A stretch of DNA of 37,655 bases, from positions 116,059-153,713 of the forward strand of contig VBAP01000009.1 of NCBI GenBank assembly GCA_005882335.1, given 5' to 3'. The notes beneath the pieces are model-generated. The model did not search any database, was not told the origin of the DNA, and saw only the letters and a list, made by a program, of their open reading frames with translations. A program made the position numbers and the translations under genes. Positions 1-8,503 of this stretch are shown piece after piece. Position 1 is the stretch's first letter; each line of letters opens with the position of its first letter. The DNA is from Candidatus Segetimicrobium genomatis (GTDB taxonomy: Bacteria > Sysuimicrobiota > Sysuimicrobiia > Sysuimicrobiales > Kaftiobacteriaceae).

Positions 1-1106
1 CGGAGGGTGTTAGGTTTTACGGCGTTGACCAGGAGGCCGCGCTCCCTGCAGGCGTCGACCACCGGGGCCGCCTCGACAGAGAGTTCGACCGCCAGCATCA
101 ACCCCAGGCCGCGTACGTCGACGATCACCGCATGCCGGCGGGCCAGGGCGCGCAGCCGCTCCAGCAGGTAGGCGCCTACGTTTGCCGCGCGTTGAACCAG
201 ACCGTCCGATTCGATCGTGGTCAGGACCGCCAGCGCGGCGGCACACGCGAGCGGGTTTCCCCCGAACGTCGACCCGTGGTCACCTGGTGAAAACGCCCCG
301 GCGGCTTCCACCCCGGCCAGCATCGCCCCGATAGGGACGCCGCCGCCGAGTCCCTTCGCCAGGGTGAGGACGTCCGGCAGAATGCCAAAATGCTCGTAGG
401 CGAACAAGCGGCCGGTCCGGCCGATGCCGGTCTGCACTTCATCAAAGATAAGGAGCAACCCCCGCTCAGTACAAAACCGGCGGACGCCCTGGAGGTAATC
501 CGCCGATGCCATGTGGATACCACCCTCTCCCTGCACCGGCTCCAGCATGACGGCGCACGCTTCCCCGGTGGTGGCGCCCCGCAACGCGTTCAGGTCGTTG
601 AACGGAACGGCCACGAAGCCGGCGGGAAGTGGCTCGAAGCCGTGCTGGTACTGTGGCTGGGCCGTGGCCGCCAGCGACCCCAGGGTGCGCCCATGGAAAG
701 AGTGCTCGGCGACGATGATCTGGAAGCGTTCGCCCCCGCGCGCCCTCCCCCACTTCCGTGCCAGTTTGATGGCCGCCTCGTTGGCCTCTGCACCGCTGTT
801 GCAGAAGAACGCCCGTGCAAGCGAGGAGCGGGTGACGAGCCACCGGGCAAGCTCAGCCTGCTGGGGTATCTGGTAGAGGTTGCTGACATGGAGCAGCCGC
901 GCTGCCTGCGTGCGAATGGCTGCGGTCAACGCCGGGTGATTGTGGCCCAAGACGCTCACGGCGATACCAGCGACGAAGTCGAGGTAAACCTTTCCCTCCA
1001 CGTCCGTCAAACGCGCCCCCTGCCCCGAGGTGAACGCGATGGGTGCGCGGCGGTACGTACGCATGAGGTACTTGTCGGACAACTCAGCTATGCTTTGCGT
1101 GTTCAT
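1..1106 (-). CDS. argD: Acetylornithine aminotransferase, 3' end outside window
   Basis: PLP-dependent class III aminotransferase that converts N-acetylglutamate semialdehyde to N2-acetylornithine in cytoplasmic arginine synthesis. About 368 codons are visible and the frame is still open at the left edge, so roughly 25-30 C-terminal residues are missing. Visible family motifs are NSGAEANE (about 103-110), FDEVQTGIGRTG (221-232), the PLP lysine in LAKGLGGG (K251) and STFGGNPLACAA (279-290). ATG at 1106 is preceded by GAGGAG at good spacing, which fixes the start. It is the last visible gene of argC-J-B-D and lies 140 bp after argB, a gap filled by 9-bp repeats. The identification is secure at family level; the enzyme could also act on succinyl-diaminopimelate, as some ArgD proteins do. 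Confidence 0.95.
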   Translation of the reverse strand, partial: MNTQSIAELSDKYLMRTYRRAPIAFTSGQGARLTDVEGKVYLDFVAGIAVSVLGHNHPALTAAIRTQAARLLHVSNLYQIPQQAELARWLVTRSSLARAFFCNSGAEANEAAIKLARKWGRARGGERFQIIVAEHSFHGRTLGSLAATAQPQYQHGFEPLPAGFVAVPFNDLNALRGATTGEACAVMLEPVQGEGGIHMASADYLQGVRRFCTERGLLLIFDEVQTGIGRTGRLFAYEHFGILPDVLTLAKGLGGGVPIGAMLAGVEAAGAFSPGDHGSTFGGNPLACAAALAVLTTIESDGLVQRAANVGAYLLERLRALARRHAVIVDVRGLGLMLAVELSVEAAPVVDACRERGLLVNAVKPNTL

Positions 1107-1130
1107 TACGCGCTCCTCATCAGAACTGCG

Positions 1131-1238
1131 TCTACCAGGTCTACTAGGTCTACCGGGTCTACCGGGTCTCCTTGCGCCGGATGGAACTCTCAAGCTTGCA
1201 GATCTGGTAGACCCTGTAGACTTGTAGACTCAGTAGAC
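1131..1238. repeat. 9-bp tandem repeats in inverted arrangement, argB-argD junction
   Basis: Four head-to-tail copies of TCTACCNGG occupy 1131-1166. Inverted copies (GGTAGACCC, CTGTAGACT type) occupy 1204-1238, so the two arms could fold into a long imperfect hairpin. The same unit recurs at 19491 and 21581. Confidence 0.85.
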
Positions 1239-1246
1239 GCCTTCGT

Positions 1247-2122
1247 TTACGGGACAATCATCGTTCCAACGCCTTCTTCCGTAAACAGCTCTACAAGCAA
1301 GGCGTGCGGCTGCGCGGCGCCGATGATGTGCGCCGTCGGGACACCGGCGGACAGCGCCGCCAGGCAGGCCTCAACCTTGGGGATCATCCCCCGGGAGATC
1401 ACGCCGTCGCCAATGAGGCGCCGGGCCTCCCCCGCGCGCAGCGTGGAAATAGGGCTGTCATCCACTCCGGCCGCCAGCACGCCCGGGACATCCGTGAGGA
1501 GGATGAACTTACTGGCACCCAACGCCGCGGCGAGCGCGCCGGCGGCGTGATCACCATTCAGGTTGTAGCTCTGCCCTTCACGGCCGATGCCGATGGAGGC
1601 AATGACCGGGAGGAAGCCATTCGTGGAGAGGAGCTTCACCAGGGTCGTATCGACCGATTCGACCTCACCGACCTGACCCAGGTCTTCTGGCCCGTCCTGC
1701 TTTCGCGCCTGAAACACCTTACCGTCTTTCCCACTGATGCCCACCGCGGCACCACCCGCCGCCGTCATCATCGAGACCAGCATCTTGTTGGCACGACCGG
1801 CCAGTACCATCTCGACGACCTCCATCGTCTCCTCGTCGGTGACACGGAGCCCATCGACAAAGCGGCTGGTCTTCCCCAGGCGCTCCAGCATGCGTGTGAT
1901 CTCCGGACCTCCCCCGTGGACGAGTACCGGATCGACGCCCGCTCCCTTGAGCAGCACAAGGTCCTCGATGACCGTGTCCCGGCCTGCATTGGGCACACCC
2001 GACATCATCGCACTGCCGCCGTATTTGACCACGACGGTTCTGGACTTCCACGCGTTCACATAGCGCAGCGCCTGCGCCAGTGATGCGCCCAGATCAATTG
2101 CCGCACGAGTCTCGAGGGCCAT
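1247..2122 (-). CDS. argB: Acetylglutamate kinase
   Basis: Phosphorylates N-acetylglutamate, the second step of arginine synthesis, in the cytoplasm. The 291-residue amino-acid-kinase fold protein has the usual family length. Visible motifs are VVKYGGSAMM with the catalytic lysine K33, the N-acetylglutamate loop VHGGGPEITRML (about 68-79), the DVPGV nucleotide-binding segment and the typical C-terminal GVGTMIVP. The ATG at 2122 has a GAGGT Shine-Dalgarno about 5 nt upstream. It sits between argJ (82 bp upstream) and argD. No N-terminal extension of the arginine-sensitive hexameric type is obvious, so feedback control cannot be judged from the sequence alone. Confidence 0.96.
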   Translation of the reverse strand: MALETRAAIDLGASLAQALRYVNAWKSRTVVVKYGGSAMMSGVPNAGRDTVIEDLVLLKGAGVDPVLVHGGGPEITRMLERLGKTSRFVDGLRVTDEETMEVVEMVLAGRANKMLVSMMTAAGGAAVGISGKDGKVFQARKQDGPEDLGQVGEVESVDTTLVKLLSTNGFLPVIASIGIGREGQSYNLNGDHAAGALAAALGASKFILLTDVPGVLAAGVDDSPISTLRAGEARRLIGDGVISRGMIPKVEACLAALSAGVPTAHIIGAAQPHALLVELFTEEGVGTMIVP

Positions 2123-2134
2123 CCCGTACCTCAG

Positions 2135-2197
2135 TTCCGCGTTTCCCGCTCCGCCCCGAGCGAAGCGTGGGGGTTCCCGCGTTCCCTCGTTCCCGTC
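2135..2197. repeat. 8-bp tandem repeats, argJ-argB junction
   Basis: GTTCCCGC GTTCCCTC GTTCCCGT lie head to tail at 2173-2196. A degenerate same-direction copy lies at 2135-2155. The unit is the complement of the GGGAACAC unit found at 15837-15860. Confidence 0.75.
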
Positions 2198-2204
2198 ATG
2201 GCCT

Positions 2205-3425
2205 TCATGTCAAGTAGCCAGCATTCACCTTGACGTAGCCCTCATTCAAATCCGAGAACCATCCGGTGAACATCCCGTCGCCGAGATGCAGATCCACGAT
2301 AATCTCCACCTCCGGGGCGCGCATTGCCGAGGCAGCCGCCGAGAGATCGGGTGACGCAGCCGTGCCGTTGCGGACCACCAGCACACCGCCGATCCACAGA
2401 TCGATCGCGCCCGGATTCACGCCTGCGCCTGATCGCCCCACGGCGGCCAGGATACGGCCCCAGTTGGGCTCGCCACCGCACAGCGCGGTCTTCACCAGCG
2501 GGGACGTCATCACCGCGGTGGCGGCCCGCTTCGCATCGTCACTGGACCGCGCGCCGCGCACGAGAAGGTTTCCGACCTTTGACGCCCCTTCACCATCGCG
2601 CACCACCATCTTGGCCAGTGCGGTGGTGACCTCGTCGAGCGCGCCGGTAAACCTGTCGAATGCCTGATTATGATCCACCAGCGGAGCGTTGCCGGCCAGG
2701 CCGTTGGCCAGACAGAACACGGTATCATTGGTGCTGGTGTCGCCATCGACAGAGATGCAGTTGAACGACCTATCGATCGCGCCCCTCAACGCCCACCGCA
2801 GCTGGTGGGGGGGAATCAACGCGTCTGTCGTCAGGACGCACAGGGTAGTCGCCATGTTCGGGTGAATCATCCCCGCGCCCTTGGCCATGCCGCCGATGGT
2901 CACCAGCGCGCCCCCGAGCTCCACCTGCGCCGCCGCCGTTTTCGGGAACGCGTCGGTGGTGACGATGGCGTCGGCTGCGTCCGCTCCGCCCTGTGGTCCC
3001 AGCGCCTGGATCACCTCGGGAATCCCCTTGCGGACGGCCCCCATCGGCAGCGGAACACCGATCACACCCGTACTGGCGACCAGCACGAACTCCTCGGCGA
3101 TGCCGAGCTGCAGGGCGGCCAGCGCCGTCATCTCCCGCGCGTCGCTGAGCCCCTGCGTCCCGGTGCAGGCGTTGGCGTTTCCGCTGTTCACGAGAATCGC
3201 CTGCGCTACCCCGGATTGGATCTTCTCCTGGCTCACCAGCACAGGCGCGGCCTTGATGGCATTCGTCGTGAACAACGCCGCCGCTGAAGCCAGCCGTTCA
3301 GAGGTGACCAGGGCCAGATCTCTCTTGGACGCCTTGACCCCGCAATGCACACCGGCCGCCCGGAAGCCCTTTGGGGACGTGACGCCGCCTTCGATTATGC
3401 TTGTCTCCGCAGCCCTCACGACCAT
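2205..3425 (-). CDS. argJ: Bifunctional ornithine acetyltransferase / N-acetylglutamate synthase
   Basis: Transfers the acetyl group from N-acetylornithine to glutamate, making the acetylated arginine pathway cyclic; many homologues also use acetyl-CoA. The family self-cleaves before a threonine nucleophile. The site is visible as KGAGMIHPNMATTL, with T193 as the predicted nucleophile and new N-terminus of the beta chain. The C-terminus GYVKVNAGYLT is typical. I chose ATG at 3425 because GAGGGG lies 8 nt upstream; the in-frame GTG at 3434 would overlap that site. The product is 406 residues, a normal length. It lies between argC (95 bp gap with 7-bp repeats) and argB. Its presence implies the recycling pathway rather than ArgE-type deacetylation. 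Confidence 0.96.
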   Translation of the reverse strand: MVVRAAETSIIEGGVTSPKGFRAAGVHCGVKASKRDLALVTSERLASAAALFTTNAIKAAPVLVSQEKIQSGVAQAILVNSGNANACTGTQGLSDAREMTALAALQLGIAEEFVLVASTGVIGVPLPMGAVRKGIPEVIQALGPQGGADAADAIVTTDAFPKTAAAQVELGGALVTIGGMAKGAGMIHPNMATTLCVLTTDALIPPHQLRWALRGAIDRSFNCISVDGDTSTNDTVFCLANGLAGNAPLVDHNQAFDRFTGALDEVTTALAKMVVRDGEGASKVGNLLVRGARSSDDAKRAATAVMTSPLVKTALCGGEPNWGRILAAVGRSGAGVNPGAIDLWIGGVLVVRNGTAASPDLSAAASAMRAPEVEIIVDLHLGDGMFTGWFSDLNEGYVKVNAGYLT

Positions 3426-3446
3426 CGTCTTCACCCCTCACGAGTA

Positions 3447-3518
3447 GAACGCAGAGCGCGGAACGCAGATGGCAGAAAGATGGGTGCTGCGATCTGCGTT
3501 CTGCATTCTGCGTTCTGG
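3447..3518. repeat. 7-bp tandem repeats as inverted arms, argC-argJ junction
   Basis: The right arm holds CTGCGTT CTGCATT CTGCGTT CTGG at about 3494-3517. The left arm (3447-3479) holds the complementary GAACGCAGA-type units. Together they could form an imperfect hairpin between the two genes. Confidence 0.85.
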
Positions 3519-3520
3519 CT

Positions 3521-4558
3521 TCACGGATACAACCCCGGCATTCGCAACCCAGTCTCCTCCGGTAGGCCGAACATGACATTCATGTTCTGCACAGCCTGCC
3601 CGCTTGCGCCTTTGACCAGATTGTCGAGTGCGGACATCGCGACGGCGACTCCGGCACGACCGTCCACTCGCACCGCCACGTCGCAAAAGTTGGAGCCAGT
3701 GGTGGCCTTGGTCTGCGGCAGTCCCTCTGCGAGGACACGCACAAACGGCTCGCCCGCATATGCCTCTTCCAGCATCGCCGCGGCCTCTTCCGTTGTGAGG
3801 CGGCCGGCCAGCGGCAGGTACGCCGTCGCGAGGATGCCGCGCGTCATGGGAACGAGGTGCGGCGTGAAGCTCACCGTCACCGGGCGCCCCAGGGCAACCG
3901 CCAGTTCCTGCTCGATCTCCGGTGTGTGCCGGTGTCCCGCCACGCCATAGGGCTTCACGTTTTCGTTTACTTCCGCAAAATGGGTATCCATGGAGAGCCC
4001 TCGCCCGGCTCCGGAGATCCCCGACTTGGCATCGATGATGACGCCGGCCGCGCTCACCCTCTCCGACTGCAGGAGCGGCAGAATGGCCAGCAGCGCAGCC
4101 GTCGGGTAACACCCGGGATTGCCCACCACCCGGGCCCGGCGGATCTCGCTCCGGCGAAACTCGGTCAGTCCGTAGACGGCCTCGTCCAGCAGACCCGGCG
4201 ACCTGTGGGGGGCACGGTACCACTGTTCGTACACCTGTGGGTCTTTGAATCGGAAGTCGGCGCCCAGATCCACGATCCGGGTGTGCTCGAGCATCGCCGG
4301 CGCGAGTTCCATCGCCTTGCCCGCGGGAAGGGCAAGGAACACCACATCGGAATCACGCGCCACACGTCCCGCGTCGCTGGATGCGGTGGTGGCTGAAGTG
4401 AACCCACGCAGGTTCGGGTACAGCTCCGTCATGGCCTCACCCTGCCGGCTCTCCGCCCCCAGATGCACCAGCGTGACCTCCGGATGACCCACCAGCAGGC
4501 GGGCCAGTTCCCCGCCGCCGTAGCCTGAGGCTCCAATGATACTGGCCCTGATCGTCAT
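3521..4558 (-). CDS. argC: N-acetyl-gamma-glutamyl-phosphate reductase
   Basis: NADPH-dependent reductase of the third step of arginine synthesis. The 345-residue product begins with a Rossmann fingerprint (IIGASGYGGGELARLL, about 7-22) and has the catalytic cysteine in VGNPGCYPTAALLA at C150. Both features and the length match the family. ATG at 4558 is chosen because the protein then begins directly at the Rossmann strand and GGGGAG lies about 6 nt upstream; longer in-frame readings run into the promoter and ARG boxes. It is the first gene of the argCJBD operon, directly downstream of a promoter covered by ARG boxes, so ArgR-type repression by arginine is expected. Confidence 0.96.
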   Translation of the reverse strand: MTIRASIIGASGYGGGELARLLVGHPEVTLVHLGAESRQGEAMTELYPNLRGFTSATTASSDAGRVARDSDVVFLALPAGKAMELAPAMLEHTRIVDLGADFRFKDPQVYEQWYRAPHRSPGLLDEAVYGLTEFRRSEIRRARVVGNPGCYPTAALLAILPLLQSERVSAAGVIIDAKSGISGAGRGLSMDTHFAEVNENVKPYGVAGHRHTPEIEQELAVALGRPVTVSFTPHLVPMTRGILATAYLPLAGRLTTEEAAAMLEEAYAGEPFVRVLAEGLPQTKATTGSNFCDVAVRVDGRAGVAVAMSALDNLVKGASGQAVQNMNVMFGLPEETGLRMPGLYP

Positions 4559-4587
4559 CCGACTCTCCCCTGGGGAAATGTGCGGCG

Positions 4588-4625
4588 TGCGAATAATAAT
4601 ACCGAAGTGTGAATAAAAATGCAAT
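4588..4625. promoter_or_regulatory. Tandem ARG boxes (ArgR operator) upstream of argC
   Basis: Two 18-bp matches to the ARG-box consensus TNTGNATWWWWATNCANA lie side by side. The site at 4608-4625 matches all defined positions but the last; the site at 4588-4605 has two mismatches. Their starts are 20 bp apart, close to the two-turn spacing seen for ArgR hexamers. They overlap the predicted argC promoter and lie 30-67 bp upstream of the argC start. This is a strong sequence match; binding itself is inferred, and no argR gene is in the window. Confidence 0.85.
4596..4624 (-). promoter_or_regulatory. Predicted sigma-70 type promoter of argCJBD
   Basis: On the minus strand a weak -35 TTGCAT (4624-4619) is separated by 17 bp from -10 TATTAT (4601-4596, five of six consensus bases). 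The AT-rich block is conspicuous in GC-rich surroundings. Both ARG boxes cover it, as expected for repression by occlusion. Confidence 0.6.
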
Positions 4626-4639
4626 GCTCCGAGGCCACG

Positions 4640-5200
4640 GCACCATGCCACTCAAAGTTTGTAATCGCCTTCGGGATACGCGCGACTTCGCGGCGGCTGT
4701 GGCTCGGGGCTCCCCCTCGCTCCGCGGCTCCGTCGGCCCCCGATCGAACCGCAGGCCTCCCGCTCCCCGTCTGCGGCTTGTCCGGAGCGGGGCTCGAGTT
4801 CACGGCCTGCGACCAGGATGCCGACTGCGCAGCTGCGCTCGAGGGAGCCCACTGCCACCCCGCGAAATGACAGAACCATTTCGCGGGGACCCCGCAACTC
4901 GCCCGCCGCCGGGGTCAGCCTACCGGTGAGCCGATTTCGGGGGCGGGCTGGTGGAGGGCCGCGGAGCGACTGGAGGCGAGCCGTGGCCGCCGTTAGCGAG
5001 CGCCGCGTCGCGCAGGGTCGGGCCCTGTACACGGAGCGTAGTGCAGCGGAGTTGTACAGGGGGGCCCGGAGCAGCGAGCGCGAGCGTTACGCTCGGGCTC
5101 GGGGCCCCCGGAAATTTGCTCCGGCGAATTTCTGGGGTGAGCAGGCGAGCCGACTCGGAGCGGAGCGACCCTCCACCAGCCAGCCTCCGTCAGTCTTCAT
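4640..5200. other. Gene-free, palindrome-dense carB-argC intergenic region
   Basis: About 560 bp between carB and the arg promoter without a credible gene; the open frames are arginine/proline-rich shadows. It is packed with inverted repeats. One is a 12-bp perfect stem with 7-nt loop at 4858-4888 (CCCCGCGAAATG arm). Another is CCCTGTACA/TGTACAGGG at 5023-5061. A third is a 13-bp terminal-repeat pair, GGCTGGTGGAGGG at 4946-4958 and its complement at 5169-5181, bounding about 236 bp. The CCCCGCGAA stem resembles one beside tRNA-Val (37050-37074). No T-run follows any stem, so simple intrinsic terminators are not supported. A decayed non-autonomous element or a repeat nest is the likeliest reading. 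Confidence 0.55.
4946..5181. repeat. Possible small element with 13-bp terminal inverted repeats
   Basis: Perfect 13-bp inverted repeats (4946-4958 and 5169-5181) bound about 236 bp that contain further nested stems and no coding capacity. No clear target-site duplication is seen, so mobility is only a possibility. Confidence 0.4.
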
Positions 5201-5218
5201 AATTGTGGGATGCACAGG

Positions 5219-8200
5219 CTACGGCAGCGCCGATCCTACCAGGGGGTGGACGGCGGTAGCATGCTCACCCGCGCGGATGAGGGCGGTGAGGATGGCGGCG
5301 GCAGTATCGAGCGAGGTAATACACGGGATGCGGCGTTGCAGCGCGCTGCGGCGAAGCTGAAACCCGCGGCGGGAGGCATCGGCCCCCCGCGTCGGCGTAT
5401 TGAGCACCAGCCCCACCGTGAGCTCCGCGGCCTGGTCGAACGTCACCACCTCTGCAGGGATCCCCGCGCGGTGGAGCGCCACCGCGGTGTTCGGGGTGGC
5501 CACGAGCCGGAACCCCGCCGCCGCAACATCGCGCAGCAAGGACACGGCCTGCTGCTTGTGACGGTCGGCCAGTGAGACCAGGACACTCCGCTCCCGGCCA
5601 TGCCATCCGGCGGCTACCAGCGCCTTGTGCAGCGCGTCTGTCACGTCGGCCCCGAATCCCATCACTTCGCCGGTCGACTTCATCTCCGGTCCCACCGCAG
5701 CCTCAGCCCGCGGCAGTTTCTCCATTGAGAACACCGGTGCCTTGACGGCAATGCGGGGCGGGGCCGGGAGTTGGTGGACGCCGGCGAATCCCAGATCCGC
5801 CAGCGCATCGCCGAGCATCATCCGGGTTGCAATCTGAACCAGCGGCATTCCCACGGCCTTGCTGACGAACGGGACCGTCCGGCTGGCGCGCAAGTTGGCC
5901 TCCAGGACATAGAGGCGGGTGCCGTCGTAGACGAACTGAAGATTCAAGAAACCATGCACGCCCAGCGCGCGGGCCAGCCGGGCCGTGATGTCCAGGACGC
6001 CGGCGGCTGTGCGTTCTGACACGTGCTGCGCAGGGAAGAGCGCGATGCTATCACCGGAGTGTACGCCGGCCCGCTCCACGTGCTCCATAATCCCCGGAAT
6101 CAGTACGGACGCCCCGTCGGAGATCGCATCGACCTCGATCTCCAGTCCTTCCACATACCGGTCGATGAGAACAGGGTGCGCGGAGTCGCGGGCGAGCGCG
6201 CGGGCGACGAAGGCCCGCACCCGTTCGCCAGTGTCGGCGATTTCCATACCCCGCCCGCCCAGTACATAGGAGGGCCGGACGACGACCGGCAATCCGATCC
6301 TCCGAAGCAGCGACTCACAGTCGTCCAGAGACCAGACTCCGCTACCCTCCGGACGCTCGATGTCCAGTGCGGCCAGCAACCTGGAGAATTTCTCACGGTC
6401 CTCGGAGATATCCAGCGATCGTACCGAGGTCCCAAGGATTCGCACGCCGGCGTCGTGCAGCGGCCCCGCCAGGTTGAGCGCGGTCTGTCCGCCGAACTGC
6501 ACCAGCACGCCCTCCGGCTGCTCACGGTGAACCACGTGCAGGACGTCTTCAACCGTCAACGGCTCGAAGTACAGACGGTCCGAGATGTCGAAATCCGTAC
6601 TCACCGTCTCGGGGTTGTTGTTGATGATGACCGCCTCATACCCCGCCTCCCGCAGCGACTTCACCGCGTGGACGGTGGAGTAGTCGAACTCGATCCCCTG
6701 CCCGATCCGGATCGGGCCTGCCCCCAGCACCACGATGCGCGGCCCGCGGGCGTCCGGCTGCTCGTCTTCCACCTCGTACGTTGAGTAGTAATACGGAGTG
6801 GCGGCAGGGAACTCACCGGCGCACGTATCGACGATCTTGTAGGCGGGCGCGAGCCCCGCCGCCATCCTGCGCGCGCGGACCTCGGATTCACTCCTACCCA
6901 CTAGCGCCGCAATCTCCACATCCGGAAATCCAAGCCGCTTCGCCTGCAACAGGGATCCGCGGCCGTCGGTGAGCTGCCGCTCGCAGGATACAATGCGTGC
7001 GATCTCGGCGATGAAGAACCGGTCAATGCCCGAACGCGCCGCCAGATCGTCCACCGCCCAGCCCCGCCGCAGCGCCTCGGCCAGCGCAAACAGCCGAAGG
7101 TCCGTGGCCTCCGCCACCAGCGACGCCATTTCTGCGTCCGTCCAGCCCGCGGCGTCGCCCAGACGCAGCCCCCGCACCGGAATGTCGAGCGACCGAACAG
7201 CTTTGAGCAGCGCCTCGGGGAAGGACCGCCCGATCGCCATCACTTCTCCGGTGGCCTTCATCTGGATGCCGAGCCGCCGGTCGATGGTCGGAAACTTGTC
7301 AAACGGCCATCGCGGGATCTTGACCACGACGTAGTCCAACGCCGGTTCGAAGGCCGCTTTGGTCAAGCCCGTGATCCGATTGGGAATCTCGTCCAGACGG
7401 AGGCCGATGGCGATCTTCGCGGCCACCCGCGCAATCGGATAGCCGGTCGCCTTGCTTGCCAGCGCCGACGAGCGCGACACGCGCGGGTTGACCTCGATCA
7501 CGAAATAGGCGTCGCTGGCGGGATCCAGCGCGAACTGGATGTTGCATCCCCCGGCAATGCCCAGCCCGTCGATGATGCGCAGCGCCGCGGTCCGCAGGCG
7601 TTGATAGTCGGTGTCGGAAAGGGTCTGCGAGGGCGCGACCACAACGCTGTCACCGGTGTGGATCCCCATCGGATCGACATTTTCCATATTGCAGATGGTG
7701 ATCGCCGTGCCCGCATCATCGCGGAGGACCTCGTATTCGATCTCCTTCCATCCCCGCACGCTGCGCTCAACCAGCACCTGGCCGATAGGACTGGCCAGCA
7801 AGCCTTCCGCGGCTACCGCGGTCAGCGCGTGTGGATCTGCGGCGATGCCACCGCCCGTTCCCCCAAGCGTGAACGCCGGCCGGACCACCACCGGATAGCC
7901 GAGGGCCGCGCCGGCCTGGAGCGCCTCGCCGACCGTGTGCGCCGGCCGGCTCTCCAGAACGGGCTGCCCAAGACGCACCATGGTAGTCCGAAATCGCTCC
8001 CGGTCCTCGGCGTTCTGGATGGCCAGCAGCGGCGTTCCGAGCAGCGACACGCCATACCGATCCGGGATCCCGGCCTGGGCCAGAGCCAGCGCGAGGTTTA
8101 GACCGGTCTGACCTCCCAGGGTGGCCAGCAGTCCGTCAGGCCGCTCCGCCGCGATGACCGCCGCTACAAACTCAGGGGTCAACGGCTCGATGTAGACGCG

Positions 8201-8386
8201 GTCGGCCACTTCGACGTCGGTCATGATCGTGGCCGGGTTGCTGTTGACAAGGACGACCTCAATGCCCTCCTCGCTGAGGGCACGGCAGGCCTGGGTGCCG
8301 GAGTAGTCAAACTCAGCAGCCTGGCCAATGATAATCGGTCCAGAGCCGATCACCAGGACCTTCCTGATGTCGGCCCGCTTAGGCAT
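5219..8386 (-). CDS. carB: Carbamoyl-phosphate synthase, large (synthetase) subunit
   Basis: Makes carbamoyl phosphate for arginine and pyrimidines from bicarbonate, two ATP and ammonia channelled from CarA. The 1055-residue protein shows the full CarB layout. First come a pre-ATP-grasp and ATP-grasp half ([20 protein letters not shown] near the N-terminus) and an oligomerisation domain. A second homologous half follows ([18 protein letters not shown]), then a C-terminal MGS-like allosteric domain of about 140 residues. Length is normal for the family. ATG at 8386 follows AAGGGGA at good spacing. The gene lies 112 bp after carA across an 8-bp repeat hairpin. Its proximity to argCJBD fits joint service to arginine synthesis, but the 660-bp gap and the separate arg promoter argue against a single transcript. 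Confidence 0.98.
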   Translation of the reverse strand: MPKRADIRKVLVIGSGPIIIGQAAEFDYSGTQACRALSEEGIEVVLVNSNPATIMTDVEVADRVYIEPLTPEFVAAVIAAERPDGLLATLGGQTGLNLALALAQAGIPDRYGVSLLGTPLLAIQNAEDRERFRTTMVRLGQPVLESRPAHTVGEALQAGAALGYPVVVRPAFTLGGTGGGIAADPHALTAVAAEGLLASPIGQVLVERSVRGWKEIEYEVLRDDAGTAITICNMENVDPMGIHTGDSVVVAPSQTLSDTDYQRLRTAALRIIDGLGIAGGCNIQFALDPASDAYFVIEVNPRVSRSSALASKATGYPIARVAAKIAIGLRLDEIPNRITGLTKAAFEPALDYVVVKIPRWPFDKFPTIDRRLGIQMKATGEVMAIGRSFPEALLKAVRSLDIPVRGLRLGDAAGWTDAEMASLVAEATDLRLFALAEALRRGWAVDDLAARSGIDRFFIAEIARIVSCERQLTDGRGSLLQAKRLGFPDVEIAALVGRSESEVRARRMAAGLAPAYKIVDTCAGEFPAATPYYYSTYEVEDEQPDARGPRIVVLGAGPIRIGQGIEFDYSTVHAVKSLREAGYEAVIINNNPETVSTDFDISDRLYFEPLTVEDVLHVVHREQPEGVLVQFGGQTALNLAGPLHDAGVRILGTSVRSLDISEDREKFSRLLAALDIERPEGSGVWSLDDCESLLRRIGLPVVVRPSYVLGGRGMEIADTGERVRAFVARALARDSAHPVLIDRYVEGLEIEVDAISDGASVLIPGIMEHVERAGVHSGDSIALFPAQHVSERTAAGVLDITARLARALGVHGFLNLQFVYDGTRLYVLEANLRASRTVPFVSKAVGMPLVQIATRMMLGDALADLGFAGVHQLPAPPRIAVKAPVFSMEKLPRAEAAVGPEMKSTGEVMGFGADVTDALHKALVAAGWHGRERSVLVSLADRHKQQAVSLLRDVAAAGFRLVATPNTAVALHRAGIPAEVVTFDQAAELTVGLVLNTPTRGADASRRGFQLRRSALQRRIPCITSLDTAAAILTALIRAGEHATAVHPLVGSALP

Positions 8387-8407
8387 CGGTTGTCCCCTTT
8401 CGACCGA

Positions 8408-8503
8408 GTTGGAGAGTTGGAAAGTTGAAGAGTCGGAAAGTCAACAGCACAACAGGGCTCTGGCGTCCATCGCTCCAACTCTCCAACCTTCCAACTTTTC
8501 AAC
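8408..8503. repeat. 8-bp tandem repeats as inverted arms, carA-carB junction
   Basis: GTTGGAGA GTTGGAAA GTTGAAGA GTCGGAAA fills 8408-8439. The inverse (CTCCAACT CTCCAACC TTCCAACT TTTCAAC) fills 8473-8503 and runs into the carA stop codon. A long imperfect hairpin of about 96 nt is possible in the carAB message. Confidence 0.88.

Noticed and set aside
1131-1170. Possible CRISPR array from short repeats
   Set aside because: Units are 9 bp, directly abutting, without spacers; the same holds for the other arrays, and no cas genes are present.
390-1550. Long plus-strand open frame of 386 codons
   Set aside because: It lies wholly antisense to argD and argB, has arginine/serine-rich low-quality protein and no ribosome site. 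It is a GC-rich shadow.
3438-4223. Second minus-strand frame within argC
   Set aside because: Overlaps argC in another frame and shows no domain; a shadow.
4609-5360. Several overlapping frames in the carB-argC gap
   Set aside because: Compositionally biased, mutually overlapping, without Shine-Dalgarno or recognisable domains; the region is explained better by inverted repeats.
5219-8386. carB as two genes or a frameshift
   Set aside because: The frame is uninterrupted for 1055 codons with both synthetase halves and the allosteric domain in order.
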